Below, one piece after another: positions 39,600 to 50,858 of a DNA stretch of 64,000 nt. Origin of the DNA: Symbiodinium natans. Taxonomy: Eukaryota; Sar; Dinophyceae; Suessiales; Symbiodiniaceae. Where the stretch lies: NCBI GenBank assembly GCA_905221605.1, contig CAJNDS010002346.1, forward strand, positions 436,001-500,000, given 5' to 3'. Made by a program: the position numbers and the translations under genes. The notes beneath the pieces were generated by a model. It made no database searches and was not told the DNA's origin. It worked only from the letters and a program-made list of their open reading frames with translations. Position 1 is the first letter of the stretch. Every line of letters begins with the position of its first letter.

Positions 39600-40130
39600 T
39601 TACAGGGCCTTCGGGCGAAAATTATACTAGTATTGTGGCGATCAAGCACTATATTGTAGGTTAATGTACAAAACAAAGCTTTTAAATGCACGAATCGCGG
39701 GCGCATTGCAAAAGACGTCTTTTGGCCCACGAAAAGACTATTAACGTCTGTAGCTCGAAAAGACCCCATGAAATAAACTACTGTTTAGGCGTCTCTTTTC
39801 GTTCATTTCGATCATTACTTGAGTTCACGCGTTCGCTTGGCTTCCTTGTAACTTAATTCACCCACTCATTCATGGTATTCCTTAATTAAGATGGAACACC
39901 CCTTCACTAAGGGCCAAAACCTTCTTCATTTGTCAGCAATACGTTTTTCTCTTCTCTATTTATGGAAATCTTGTCGCAATGTCTATTGTAACTGTTGGCG
40001 TTGCGTCCGCTCGAGACGATTCATCGAGTTGCCATGAATCACCACAACCGTGGGTTCTGTATCTAGTAAATTTAACCCTTCTGCTCTTCTGCGAAGTTGG
40101 GTATTCAGGGTCCTCGATTGTTTGGGGGGG
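39600..40130. other. AT-richer unique island
   Basis: About 530 bp with no telomere-like unit and lower GC than its surroundings. Contains AAAAGACGTCTTTT and CCTTAATTAAG palindromes. No family or organellar gene recognised. Confidence 0.5.
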
Positions 40131-40471
40131 GAGGGGGGGTTACATTATTAAAGCAGGTCCAACATTAGCAGGCTGACCGTTGACAGGCGACGCGAGCGCG
40201 CGGTCTCACGGTGCTTCACACCCGAGCATGCGCCCACACTTAACCCTGCCTAACGCCCTTCAAACCTGGACCGCAACCCTTTGAACCCCCAACCCTGGAC
40301 GCACAAAAATGTTAAAGCCTGCCTACATTCCCCAAACTCCCCAAACCAAGATCCTGAGCCCCAAGCCCTAAACTCCCTAAGCTACCCAAACCCAGAATCC
40401 TGAACCCGAAACTCCCGGAACTCCCCAAGCTCCCCCCCTAAACCCTAAACCCTAAACCCCGAGCCCTGATT

Positions 40472-40535
40472 TTCTTCGGCTCCTTGGTGGCCAGCACCCA
40501 GAGCTCACGGGCACAATGGGGAGCCCCGAGGTGTT
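40472..40535 (-). CDS. Coding-like island, unidentified
   Basis: Minus frame HLGAPHCARELWVLATKEPK, between a CCCTAAA cluster and a TTTAGGG array. Confidence 0.3.
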
Positions 40536-40721
40536 TGAGAGACCGAGTGGGTTTAGGGTTTAGGGTTTAGGGTTTAGGGTTTTAGGGTTTTAGGGTTTTA
40601 GGGTTTTAGGGTTTTAGGGTATTTCGGTTCTTGTTTGTTTGTTGTCCCTTTACTATCTTTATTACAATTAGCAAGATTCTTCTTAGTATTGTTGTATATA
40701 TATACATATATATATATATAC

Positions 40722-40753
<32 letters not shown>

Positions 40754-40999
40754 GTTCGTGATTTCTTTCATTTGGGGTGGGTGGGTGGGTTACGGTGTCA
40801 GAGGATATTGGTGTATTTTAAGGGTATACGTTACGATTTTTTTTTCTTTTGGGGGGGGGGGGGGCTTTTAGGGTGTATAGAGTATTTGGGGTACTTAGAG
40901 CGTACAGGGTTCAGAAGGCGTGCAGGGTTTTGAGGGTTTTAAGTGTATAGGGTTTTGAGGTCTAGGGTGTGCATATATATATATATATATATGTGGGGA

Positions 41000-41520
41000 T
41001 TGTAGGGATTCTAGGGTTTAGGGCTTACAATCGTGGCTCATCGGGTGTAGGGTATAGGGACTATGGCTTAAATAGGAATTATTTCGGGTATAAGGTCTAG
41101 TCTAGGGTTTTAGGATTTAAGGTTTAGCCGGACAGGTTAAGTTCATAGTGCCTTCAATGAAGGCAAGGCGAAAAATGTGTGTGGATATATACACATCGGA
41201 TGACCCTCAAGCACACCTAAACTATACAACTCGGCTATAGGACTTCAGGGGTTTCGCCCGTATACTTGGACTTCAGGGCTTTAGTCTTACCGGACCCTCC
41301 AATTATCCACCAGCTTGCTTGTTTGTGGCGTGATGAGGTTGTTTATCTGCTCATTTGCGGGGTTTGGGATTCAGAGTAGATCCAAGCCGGGGGCTTTGGG
41401 ATCATAGTTAAGAGAGGTTGTCGCAGGATACTTACATGATGATGCCCTCCTTAAAGGGGGACGCCTTGTAGACCACTTACATACCCCATAAAACCCAAGG
41501 GTCTCCAAAGGGCCCACAGA
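41000..41520. other. Unassigned stretch
   Basis: Scattered single GGGTTTAGG-like motifs; no element, array or convincing exon. Confidence 0.45.
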
Positions 41521-42214
41521 AAAACCCTAAACCCTAAACCCTAAACCCTAACCCTAAACCCTAAACCCTAGGCCCTGAAGGAAGGTTGGAGATTAGGGAA
41601 ATCATCGGGTGGCGAATCTAGGGCTTGACACTTGAGATCATTCCTCCCTTGCGCCTGGCGTCCTCCCCACTTCCTGTCCGGAGTGCGCCCACACTTATGA
41701 GGAGGCTTATGGATAACGCCGGCGAGCTCGCAGCAAAGGCTAACTACGAGTACTTGAAGGGCCCCCACCAGCACCCTACATCCTAGACCCTGAATCCTAG
41801 CGCAACGATCCATGGAATGCTCAGACGCTGCGCGTCGCCGGCGGCGGAAGTGAGACGCAATCGTGCCGAGGAGGGGTATTGCCCGCGCACGGGCCCCCCA
41901 TGGGGTCAGGGGGGCTCGAGGTTTGAGGTTTAGAGTTTAGGGTTTAGGGTTTGCGGTCGAAGGTTTGAGGTTTAAGGATTAGGGCTTAGAGTTGAGGGAT
42001 CACGTTGCAGAGTTGAGGGTCTAGGTTTGGCACGGTTTTTCGGGGCTTAGGGTAAGCCACCGAAACCCCTTCTGTGGGACCTTCATCCCCTTTCTTGGGG
42101 TCAAGATAGACAAGCCTTGAACCCTAAACCCTACACCCTAAACCCTATAAACCCTATAAACCCTATAAACCCTATAAACCCTAAATCCCAAACTCTAAAC
42201 TCTAAACCCTAAGC

Positions 42215-42320
42215 AGCTCTGCGAGAAGTCTTGGGAATGCCTTTCAAGAGCTCGGGACCCCCAGTCGCTCCTCCCCCTCCCCTGCAGCGGTGGAAAATGG
42301 CGGCCGATCTGGAAGTCCAG
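42215..42320 (-). CDS. Coding-like island, unidentified
   Basis: Minus frame ALDFQIGRHFPPLQGRGRSD then WGSRALERHSQDFSQS, directly abutting a CCCTAAA array on its 3' side. Confidence 0.35.
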
Positions 42321-42699
42321 GGCTTGGTTCAAGGATGTTCAAGGGTTTAGGGTTTAGGGTTTAGGGTTCAGGGGTTTAGGGTTTAGGGTTCAGGGTCTTC
42401 CTAAACCCTAAACCCTAAACCCTGAACCCTGAACCCTGAACCCTGAACCCTGAGTACACTAACCTCCAACCCTTAGTCTAGGTCTCGCAGTGACCCAGGA
42501 ATCAAAAGGGTACCTTGGGTTGTGAAAAAATGGGTAAGGCGCTCGGGGTCTTATAGTGCTTCAGCCAGATGTGGGCTTAGGGTTTAGGGCTTGCATACAG
42601 GATACCTGAATCAACGCAAAGCTACGAAACCAGCAATCCGCGCAAGTCTAGGACCCTCCGGTGCGAAATAGGCAAAACCGGGACATGGATCCTAAGGAA

Positions 42700-42805
42700 G
42701 CCATAGAACCGAGAAGCACGCGCCAAAGGCGCTTCGGACTTCGAGGCGTCCCCCACCCCCTCTCTCAGCGCCGGCCCGCGCACCAGGGGGATGTTCGTCA
42801 TTGAA
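42700..42805 (-). CDS. Coding-like island, unidentified
   Basis: Minus frame NIPLVRGPALREGVGDASKS then EAPLARASRFYGF. An M-family element lies just 5' (42836-42950). Confidence 0.3.
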
Positions 42806-42835
42806 GCGGGCTCCCTGCAATCTTGATTTGGTCAG

Positions 42836-42950
42836 CTCTGAAAATTATGGTCCCTGTTTCGAAGGGTTCCTAAATAAGAACGAAAATAATGTTAAACACA
42901 AAATAGTCGGGACCCCAAAAGGGACCATTCGTTTAGAGAAGTGATAATTT
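42836..42950. mobile_element. M-family element
   Basis: CTGAAAATTATGGTCCCTGT paired with AAAAGGGACCATTCGTTTAG; a related copy at 55789-55869. Confidence 0.55.
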
Positions 42951-43221
42951 CTTGTCTTGGGTGGTTTGGGATTAGGGTTCAGGCTCTTGTGTTGTTGTTT
43001 GGGGTTTCTGCTTTGAGGGTCTACCGTCCAAGGCCTTGCAGAATCCCAGAATCAGAAAGGTTCGTGGCTTTAGGGCTGTTTACTGGTTTGCAGTTTGGGG
43101 TTTGGGGTTTAGGGGCTTATTGAAGGGAGCAGGTTTAAGCATCTAGGTGGAGGGTTTAGGCCGTCGGGTTCAGGGATTCTTCACTTTTCAGTCTGTCCAA
43201 AAACAGTAAACCATGAATTAT

Positions 43222-43542
43222 TGATGCCCAGCCTGCAGTAACCATATTGTAATAAGGGTACCCTATTGGTGTTGGTTACTTCATAAGGGAACCAAAAAGG
43301 AAGAAGGGTACCACTGCTTGGAGTTCAGGGTACTTCTAACCCCAATCAGAACTGTACTTATAAGGCCCCTAAGTCCCCTAAGTCCTCGAAGTAGGTTTTA
43401 AGTAGACTCATCATAACTGCACTTATAAGCCGCCTAAGTCCCTTAAGTCCTCTAAGTAGGTTCGAAGTAGACTTAGACTTGGGGTGAGAAGTACCCATGA
43501 ACCTAAACCCGAAACCCTAAACCCTCCAAGTGGGCTACCAAG
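43222..43542. mobile_element. C-family element interrupted by a K element
   Basis: Left part runs to GGGTACCACTG (43316); right end TGGGCTACCAAG resumes at 43531. Confidence 0.75.
43317..43530. mobile_element. K-family element nested in a C element
   Basis: CTTGGAGTTCAGGGTACTT to AAGTACCCATGAACCT, then a CCCTAAA-like insert (43505-43525), then CCAAG. TG is present on both sides. Contains two copies of a roughly 73-bp unit. Confidence 0.7.
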
Positions 43543-43629
43543 CAGGTGAAGCCTGCCTTGGGGAGAATCAGATTGAGGTCTGGCCTCACCGCGCAAGGAA
43601 GTGGAGGGCGGGGGTTTGAAGCTAGGGTT

Positions 43630-43657
43630 TGGGGGGGGGGGGGGGGGGGGGGGGGGA
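43630..43657. repeat. Long G-run
   Basis: More than 20 G in a row, interrupted only near the end; another long G-run at 63209-63240. Confidence 0.9.
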
Positions 43658-43872
43658 GGGGGTATTAAGTAGATTAAGTTGCTAGAGAAACATACATATG
43701 CGGAAACCTAATGAAATTTAGAACCCCAAGCCCTGAACCTTTACCCTGAACCCTAAACCCGCACCATGGTAGCTTGAGTTAAGTTCCTGAGCGCACAGGG
43801 GTTTAGGGAAACGGATGAACAAGCCCCCAATCCCCTTAATCGAACAACCGAATGTAAACCAAGGTACATTTT

Positions 43873-44038
43873 CAAGTCCCAGTAACCATATGAAGACAGG
43901 GGGGGTGTCCCTAAACCCTAAACCCTAAACCCTAAACCCTAAACCCTAAACCCTAAACCCTAAGCCCTAAACCCTGGGTACTGTTAGAAGAGAACCCAAA
44001 TCCCAAAAAGGGCAATACGGCACCACTCAGCTACCAAG
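43873..44038. mobile_element. C-family element with CCCTAAA array
   Basis: CAAGTCCCAGTAACCATATG, array 43912-43976, right end CACCACTCAGCTACCAAG. Confidence 0.65.
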
Positions 44039-44512
44039 TTCGCAGGGCTTAGGGTTTAGGGTTTAGGGTTTAGGGTTTAGGGTTTAGGGTTTAGGGTTTA
44101 CATCACGAGCCCCGTATTCCGGGAATGCTTTGGCAGTTCTCTGGTGCCCTCTGTAGCGGAGCCTCTTGAGCTTACAGGAACCGTGGGCTCCTTTTGCCAG
44201 CGCATTAGGGGCATGGGTTTAGGGTTTAGGGTTTAGGGTCTAGGGTGTAGGGTTTAGGGTTTAGGGCTTAGGGTTTAAGGCGCCTTTTTTTGGGGCCGGG
44301 GCGGTTGGCCGTGGTACCCTTGTTGAGGGGGGAAACCCCTACACAAAGATCCCAAGACCCCGCAAATGCAAGGATGAACCTTAAATCATACGAGGGGATT
44401 TAGGGTTTAGGGTTTAGGTCAAGGACATTGGGCTCTTGGGGCAGTTTCCGGGCAACATCTTCTCTGGGTACCCCAAAAAGGGACCCAGATTCACCACCAA
44501 ACTAAGAGTTTG

Positions 44513-44684
44513 GGTTTAGGGTTTAGGGTTTAGGGTTTAGGGTTTAGGGTGTAGGGTGTAGGGTGTAGGGTTTAGGGTTTAGGGTTTAGGGTTTAGGGTT
44601 TAGGGTTTAGGGTTTAGGGTTTAGGGTTTAGGGTTTAGGGTTTAGGGTTTAGGGTTTAGGGTTTAGGGTTTAGGGTTTAGGGTC
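44513..44684 (+). repeat. Long TTTAGGG array
   Basis: About 24 units with a block of three GTGTAGG variants. Confidence 0.9.
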
Positions 44685-44779
44685 CGCCGACCCTGGCGGC
44701 GTGTTGGATGGGAAAAGGACATAAACTCACGGACCATAGGCGGTTTCGCACAGGACATAGGGGCCTTTGGGAAAAGACC

Positions 44780-44960
44780 CGCCCGCACCCCCCCTCCCCC
44801 CCCCCGCACTCCCCCTCCCCCGCCGCTGTACCCCCCCACCCCCCCCCCTTACCGCCCCCCCTACCCGCCCCCGCCCCCCTACCCCCACCTACACCCCCCT
44901 ACCCCCCCCCCCCTACCCCACCCCCCCCCCCCCCCCCCCCTACCCCCCCCCCCCCTACCT
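44780..44960. repeat. C-run cluster
   Basis: About 180 bp of C-runs split by A, T or G. Not coding. Confidence 0.85.
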
Positions 44961-45582
44961 TTCTAGCAAATGATGGGGCTGTTCTGGCCTTCAAGCTGGC
45001 TTCAGCTCCTGTTTGGGTCCCAACGTTTCACAGAGGCTCAAGCACATCAAACTTTTTTGGCATCCTTTGAGCTGACGAGCGCGTTTAAACCTTTCAACTA
45101 TGCTCCAGCGGGGTCGGCGGCTTGAGCCGGAGGCTCTTGAATTTAGGGTTTCAGGCGTATGCCAGTAGATTCTGCGTTCAGGGCTTAGGGGTGAAAGGTG
45201 TGGCTTGGGGATTATGAAACCTTTTGTTCAACAGGGTTTAGGGTTTAGGGTTTGGGGCTTAGGGTTTAGGGTTTAGGGTTTAGGGTGGGCTTACGATTGG
45301 TAGCCTCTGAGATCTTCCGTCATTTTCCGAAAAGGCATTTCGCTCATCGGAGTCGGGTCACACCCCGAATGCCCCCAGGAGGCGGCGAATTCAGGAATCA
45401 ACCTGAAATCCGAAAGGGTTTCCGAAAATATGGGTACCCTTTTTGGGGTTCCTTTAAAGGGATTGCATTGTATTTTGGGGTAAGGGGTACCCCAGTTTTC
45501 GGAAAACCCCATCTTGAGTCATATTGTGCCATTTACGGCAGACTCCAGAAATAGGGGAATCCTATGCCTGCAAGAAGCCAGA

Positions 45583-45668
45583 CCCTAAACCCTAAACCCT
45601 AAACCCTAAACCCTAAACCCTAAACCCTAAAACCTAAACCCTAAACCCTAAACCCTAAACCCTAAAAC
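45583..45668 (-). repeat. CCCTAAA array
   Basis: About 12 units. Confidence 0.9.
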
Positions 45669-45796
45669 CTACCTAACACCTTTTGGCTTCTGCGCGAACC
45701 TCACAACTCAGGCGCTGTAAGCCCCCGACTGTCTTGCCGCAGCACACGGCGCAGCTTGCCAGGCATGGCCTTAGGGAAGTTAGAAGGCTGGGGTTG

Positions 45797-45913
45797 GGGG
45801 TTTAGGGTTTAGGGTTTAGGGTTTAGGGTTTAGGGTTTAGGGTTTAGGGTTTTGGGTTTAGGGTTTAGGGTTTAGGGTTTAGGGTTTAGGGTTTAGGGTT
45901 TAGGGTTTAGGGT
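45797..45913 (+). repeat. TTTAGGG array
   Basis: About 16 units with one TTTTGGG. Confidence 0.9.
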
Positions 45914-46953
45914 ACAGGGAGGAGGCTGCCGAAACAAAGCCACAGCCGCCTGCAGTAACTCTCCCCTTGAGTACACACCCACGATGGGTTTAGGGTTTAG
46001 GGTTTGGGGGTTTGGGGGTTTTGGGGTTTTGGGGTTTTGGGGGTTTTGGGGTTTTGGGGTTTGGGTTTAGGAATCCTCAACCAACTAAGCTCTCACAATT
46101 GCCAGCTTAGCACTGTACGATTAAGAAACTTACCACGAATTCTGACAGATTGGTCACTTCAAGCAGGTTTGCCTAGTACCCGAATCACTAGCACAGCTCT
46201 AAATCCCCACCCACAACCCCCAAAACCCACCAAAAACCTTAAAGGCGGATTCAATTTCAGGGTTGAGCGGCCCTAGAATGGGCGCTGGCGAAACGACGTT
46301 CGACCCCAAAACTAGCCCAAATCCTCTCTGGTTCCCTACTACTCAGTACTCCCTGAAATTTTCAGCAATAGAAATGAAGCAACATGTTCATGATTTCCAT
46401 GGGGTTTATATTACAGTGCCTACAGGGGACTGCAGCATTCGCAACCCGAAACCCTAAAAACCCTTAGCAACCCTACACCCTAAACCCTAAAACCTCCTGA
46501 GATGACGACGCCTGCCTTCTTCACGGCGGTGATGCGCCCTCCCTCCTGCACATTTCCGTGGGCAGGGCTCGATTGTGCAAGGTTGCACAACTCTGGCCTA
46601 CGGGCAATGCATCGGGCGTGGCCGGACACTGCCAGAAAGCTTCAGGGGCCTCGGTTCAAGGAAACCTAGAAAAGGGTTAAAGAGAGAAGTAAGGAGTTTT
46701 GAGGACTACATGCCACATGCTTAAGCCCTACATCCTAAACCCTGAACCCCTGAATGGTCGTCAGAGGCTGACCTCGAGCGTGGTGGGCACGACGCTGCTG
46801 ACTTTGGTGGAGACACTGACCACGCCCAAGCACACAACCGATCGAAACCCCACAAAAACCTAAACGTCTAAACCCTACACCCTAAACCCGAGGAATTGAA
46901 TCCCGTGAGCCCTGTTGTGGTCATGGGCGGACCACAGATTCTCTTGACTACGG

Positions 46954-47045
46954 TGGCCCTTAAGACCCTCTGAAAATATTCCTAAAGATTATCCTCTTAA
47001 ACCCAATTAGCCTCTTAAAACCTAAGGGCCAAGGGCCTACCTAGT
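46954..47045. repeat. J-family repeat
   Basis: GGTGGCCCTTAAGACCCTCT, then ATTATCCTCTTAAACCCAAT and GGGCCTACC. Confidence 0.6.
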
Positions 47046-47089
47046 TGAGAAGGGCTTCATACAGGGGCAGAGGCTCTGCATAAATGATC

Positions 47090-47150
47090 GCCGTGCCTTC
47101 TTGCTATCATCCTCGTCGTCGCTGCTGTCGCTAGAAGGGGGTGCCTGGCA
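47090..47150 (-). CDS. Coding-like island, acidic then basic
   Basis: Minus frame SDSSDDEDDSKKARRS, an acidic-Ser run followed by a nuclear-localisation-like basic cluster, as often seen in RNA-processing proteins. Could belong with the G-patch exons upstream; inference only. Confidence 0.35.
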
Positions 47151-47353
47151 GGAACGGCTGTTTAGGGTTTAGGCGTTAGGGTTCAGGGTTTAGGGTTTAG
47201 GGTTTGACGTTCAGGGGTACAAGCCTGATGGGCACTGCAGTCTGATCCGCGGTCGGTCCATCTGGGACCGCGACCGCGCAAGCGCACGAACACGAATTCA
47301 AACTGGCTACTACTCTTGGCAGCCTAACCGGGTTTAGGGTTTAGGGTTTAGGG

Positions 47354-47424
47354 ACCATCTTCTAATAAGGGTACCCTTTCTTGGTTGGTACTTTATCAAA
47401 GAACGGTGCCACTGGGCTACCAAG
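47354..47424. mobile_element. C-family element, left end replaced by TTTAGGG
   Basis: ACCATCTTCTAATAAGGGTA to GCCACTGGGCTACCAAG. Confidence 0.6.
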
Positions 47425-47509
47425 ACTATCTGGCTTGAACTTCTGACCCTAAACCCCTAAAGCCCTGAATAGTGGACTTCGGGTTAGTCGGATTCGGCTT
47501 GACCCCCCT

Positions 47510-47572
47510 TGTCATGGGGGGGGGGGTACTGTATAATCCCTATTCAGGACTGTAAGTATAAGGGGGAACACC
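47510..47572. mobile_element. A-family right half
   Basis: G-run then TACTGTATAATCCCTATTC and GGACTGTAAGTATAAGGGGG; left arm missing. Confidence 0.55.
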
Positions 47573-47919
47573 CAGAAACCCTAAACCCTGAACCCTGAAC
47601 CCTAAACCCAAAGCGTTGCCGGTGCCTTTGGCTCCGACCCCGTCTTCACTGAGATCGACTTCGCCTAGGCACTCTGTTCAGCGAAGATTGGGTTCACAGG
47701 GTTTTATAGGGCAAATCGGGTTTAGGGTTTAGGGTTTAGGGAGGGGGTTCAGAGTGCTTCTAGGGCTTGTAAGGTGTAGGATTCAGGGCAAAGGGTGCAG
47801 GGTCTACGGTCGTGGGGGTCTTTCGGTCCCCTGGATTCCTAAACCCCAAACTTCAAGCGAACAAAAAAAAAAAGACCAGAGCCACAAAAGCCACCAAAGG
47901 CGGCAAGGAACCCCATAAC

Positions 47920-48070
47920 CCTGCAAACCCTGCAAACCCTGCAAACCCTGCAAACCCTGCAAACCCTGTAAACCCTGTAAACCCTGCAAACCCTGTAAAC
48001 CCTAAACCCTAAACCCTAAACCCTAAACCTTAAACCCTGTAAACCCTAAACCTTAAACCTTAAACCCTGT
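47920..48070 (-). repeat. AAACCCTGC 9-bp variant array
   Basis: Nine-base AAACCCTGC/AAACCCTGT units grading into CCCTAAA. Confidence 0.9.
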
Positions 48071-48132
48071 AAACCATATATTATGAATCACAAGCCCTCA
48101 GGACTCGAAGAGAGACTCCAAGTACCTCTTCA

Positions 48133-48248
48133 TCAGGGAATCTCTAAACCCTAAACCCTAAACCCTAAACCCTAAACCCTAAACCCTAAACCCTAAACCC
48201 TAAACCCTAAACCCTAAACCCTAAACCCTAAACCCTAAACCCTAAACC
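48133..48248 (-). repeat. CCCTAAA array, about 16 units
   Basis: Uninterrupted and exact. Confidence 0.9.
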
Positions 48249-48333
48249 CTTCATTAAGGGTTCAAGGGTTAGAGGGCTTGAGTTGGCGGCTTAGGGTGTA
48301 GGGGTTTAGGGTCTAGGAAGAACCCTACATTCC

Positions 48334-48384
48334 TAAACCCTAAACCCTAAACCCTAAACCCTAAACCCTAAACCCTAAACCCTA
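48334..48384 (-). repeat. CCCTAAA array, 6-bp flanking match
   Basis: ATTCCT precedes (48330-48335) and follows the array, a possible shortened duplication. Confidence 0.7.
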
Positions 48385-48664
48385 TTCCTCAATGAAGGGG
48401 TGTTGGGCTCTTTTGGCGCAAGTCTCCTTCTAGCCACGCTCCATACCACTAGGACCTAGGCTTCTTGTCTGAAGATGCAAGCTGGGTTGTACCCAAACTA
48501 AACTAAACTCTAAACCCTAAACCCTAAAGCGTCCTAAAACACCCCAAATCCTGAACCCTCGTTTCTAGGGGATGGGCTTGAGAACTCTTAGTAGGGTTCA
48601 ACGGCATAACTGTTAACGACTCCGTGTGCCTTCCGTCCGTCTCCCACGCCGTCTCATCCATGCA

Positions 48665-48855
48665 AATGCTGTGCTCGGCTTGCATAGGGCTTGGGACCCT
48701 ACAAGCGAATGACTGTTCAAGCCTTCAGCTTCCCGTCTCCCGCCTACGCCGTCCGGCACGCCTTGCAGCCTGAGGGCGATGTCCGCGCGTCCTGCGATAT
48801 TTCCACATGCACTCGCCAGCACACTCGGCCACGCCAAACTGGCGCAGGGTGCCAT
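48665..48855 (-). CDS. Coding-like island, unidentified
   Basis: Minus frame ACGNIAGRADIALRLQGVPD then GVGGRREAEGLNS. Two other frames are open too, as expected in GC-rich DNA. Confidence 0.3.
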
Positions 48856-49314
48856 TCCAGCGCACTTTGTGGCAGAAGTGCCGGGTAGAGTGCTTGGGTT
48901 TAAGGTTTATAAAAAAGCTCCCTCTAGGGTTTGGGGTTGAGGGCGGTCACGCCCAGACGCTTTTCGTACATCAACCCGAAACCCTAAACCATAAAGGCTA
49001 CAACTTTTTTAGCGAAAAAGGGTCCAGGAGTCCAAGGCTACTCATAAGTTGCCAGGTTACCCCAGCGACAGACCCTCTTACCCATTCTGTTCCGGTCTGG
49101 GCTTCAGGGTCTCATGTAGACCCCCCACCTCGACAGACAGAAACCCAACCTTCACTGTTGGGAACTACCTCTTAGTCTGCCCTCAAGCCCTACACCTTGA
49201 AACCCTCAATCGCAAAGCCTAAGCCAAGCCCTAAACCCAACATCCCTGAAGCCCTGAACCCTAAACCCTAAACCCCAAACCCCAAACCCTAAACCCTAAC
49301 CCTCCTAAACCCTG

Positions 49315-49400
49315 AAGAACGATGAAACCCAAGCCATCGGCCACGCTGTTGAAGCAGTCGGCCCACCAGTTGTCCCACTGCTCCTTCAGGCGACATGGAG
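49315..49400 (-). CDS. Coding-like island, Trp-rich
   Basis: Minus frame LKEQWDNWWADCFNSVADGL then GFIVLQ. The Trp-rich amphipathic pattern is unlikely by chance; no family recognised. Ends CAG. Confidence 0.4.
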
Positions 49401-49505
49401 GAGTGTTTAGGGTTTAAGGCTGGCACTAGTAGCCCCAAGAGGACACCCAACATAGACACCCAACAATACTCGTAACAAATCCTATGTGTTGCGATGGTTC
49501 CCCTA

Positions 49506-49582
49506 AAGCTGTCCTTCATAGGGATTGTAGAAAGGGGGTAGCATAATCACTATTCAGGACTGTTAGTATAAGGGGGACCAAC
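49506..49582. mobile_element. A-family element, ends eroded
   Basis: AGCTGTCCTTCATAGGGATT paired with CAGGACTGTTAGTATAAG. Confidence 0.55.
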
Positions 49583-49727
49583 CTATGTGCACTCACCTAT
49601 TTTTGGGAGAGACAGATACATAAACATTACAACTGGGCTCTCAGTCCCCCAAGGAACCCTGAACCCTAAACCCTAAACCCCAAACCCTAAACCGAAAAAC
49701 CCTAAACCTCCCCTACCACTCAGGTGG

Positions 49728-49790
49728 AAGCGTTCAGGGGGTGCCACTGGGCGTTGGGGGCCATGAACTGGTGCCCCTCAGCCCAAAATG
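49728..49790 (-). CDS. Coding-like island, unidentified
   Basis: Minus frame GHQFMAPNAQWHPLNAST after a TGAG acceptor-like site. Confidence 0.3.
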
Positions 49791-49825
49791 ATCCCTGGAG
49801 AAGCCCTGTTTTCGGCTTTCGTTAT

Positions 49826-49990
49826 CTAGACCCAAGAGGAACCTAGGAATAATTAGCAAGGAACCCTAAACCCTAAACCCTAAACGCTATCCCCTAAGCC
49901 TAAACCCCAAACCCTTTTTGGTTGAAAGGGGCTTGGCAAGGGAACCTTCAGCCTAAAAAGGGTTTACGAAGGGCCGACTCTGGGTCCGAG
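49826..49990. mobile_element. B-family element with CCCTAAA insert
   Basis: CTAGACCCAAGAGGAACCTA, array-like block 49862-49912, then TTTTTGGTTGAAAGGGGCTT to GACTCTGGGTCCGAG. Confidence 0.65.
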
Positions 49991-50282
49991 CCCTAAACAG
50001 TACACCCCAAACCCTAAACCCTAAACCCTAAACCCTAAACCCTAAACCCTAAACCCTAAACCCTAAACCCAACAAGGTCTAGGGATTAGGGTTCAGAAAA
50101 CTCTAGACTCAAAAAACCCTAAACCCTTGTACAGCAGGTGCCGCCTGCACTCGCACGTTCAACTCCCCAAGCCCATCCCCCTCTTTTGCAGGAGAAGCTG
50201 AGAACCTTAAATCAGTTTAGGGTTTAGGGTTTAGGGATTAGGGTTTAGGGTTGAGGGAAACCCCAGTACTAAGCTGTCAGTC

Positions 50283-50431
50283 TGAGGCTAGTTGCATGGT
50301 CCCTTAGCATGGGTCCCTTAAAAGTCGACCCCTTCCATACCCCTCAAAAAACCGTACAAAAACCCAAGGGTCCATACTTCAGAACTTTTCAAAGAAGGTA
50401 AGGGACCATACTCTAACTAAATACCCTTAGA
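50283..50431. mobile_element. G-family element
   Basis: AGGCTAGTTGCATGGTCCCT; right end eroded. Confidence 0.65.
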
Positions 50432-50756
50432 GTCAGGGCAGTACGGTGCCGGGTTTGGGGGTTTAGGGTTTAGGGTTTAGGGTTTAGGGTTTAGGGTTTA
50501 GGGTTTAGGGTTTAGGGTTCAGAGCCCATTCTAGAGCTGCGATGCCTCGGACTTCCGCTTCTCTATGCCGAGGCCTTCAGGGGGGTAGGTACCTAACTAA
50601 GTAGGGTTTAGGGTTTAGGGTTTAGGGTTTAGGGTTTAGGGTTTAGGGTTTAGGGTGTAAGGAACCTTAGGGACGCCTCCCTGAAGAACCCTGTAATTCA
50701 AGGACAGAGTGGAGGGTCGTGGGATGCGGCTTTTTATAGCTTTGCTGGCTCGTTTT

Positions 50757-50858
50757 CTGCTCCCCCTTATACTAACAGCCCTTAAATCGGGATTATAGTA
50801 CCCCCCCCCCCCCCTGAAATCCCGATTAAGACTGTTAGTATAAAGGGGGACATCCCAA
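50757..50858. mobile_element. A-family element with C-run loop
   Basis: CTCCCCCTTATACTAACAGC to GTATAAAGGGGGACATCCCAA; the loop is C-rich here and G-rich in other copies. Confidence 0.75.

Noticed and set aside
39700-40120. Mitochondrial cox/cob fragment
   Set aside because: AT-richer composition suggested it, but no conserved peptide block could be read in any frame.
44513-44684. A true chromosome end
   Set aside because: Unique sequence and elements continue on both sides and orientation alternates between arrays.
47804-48012. Gln-Gly-Leu or Asn-Pro-Ala repeat protein
   Set aside because: Both strands are just the AAACCCTGC array.
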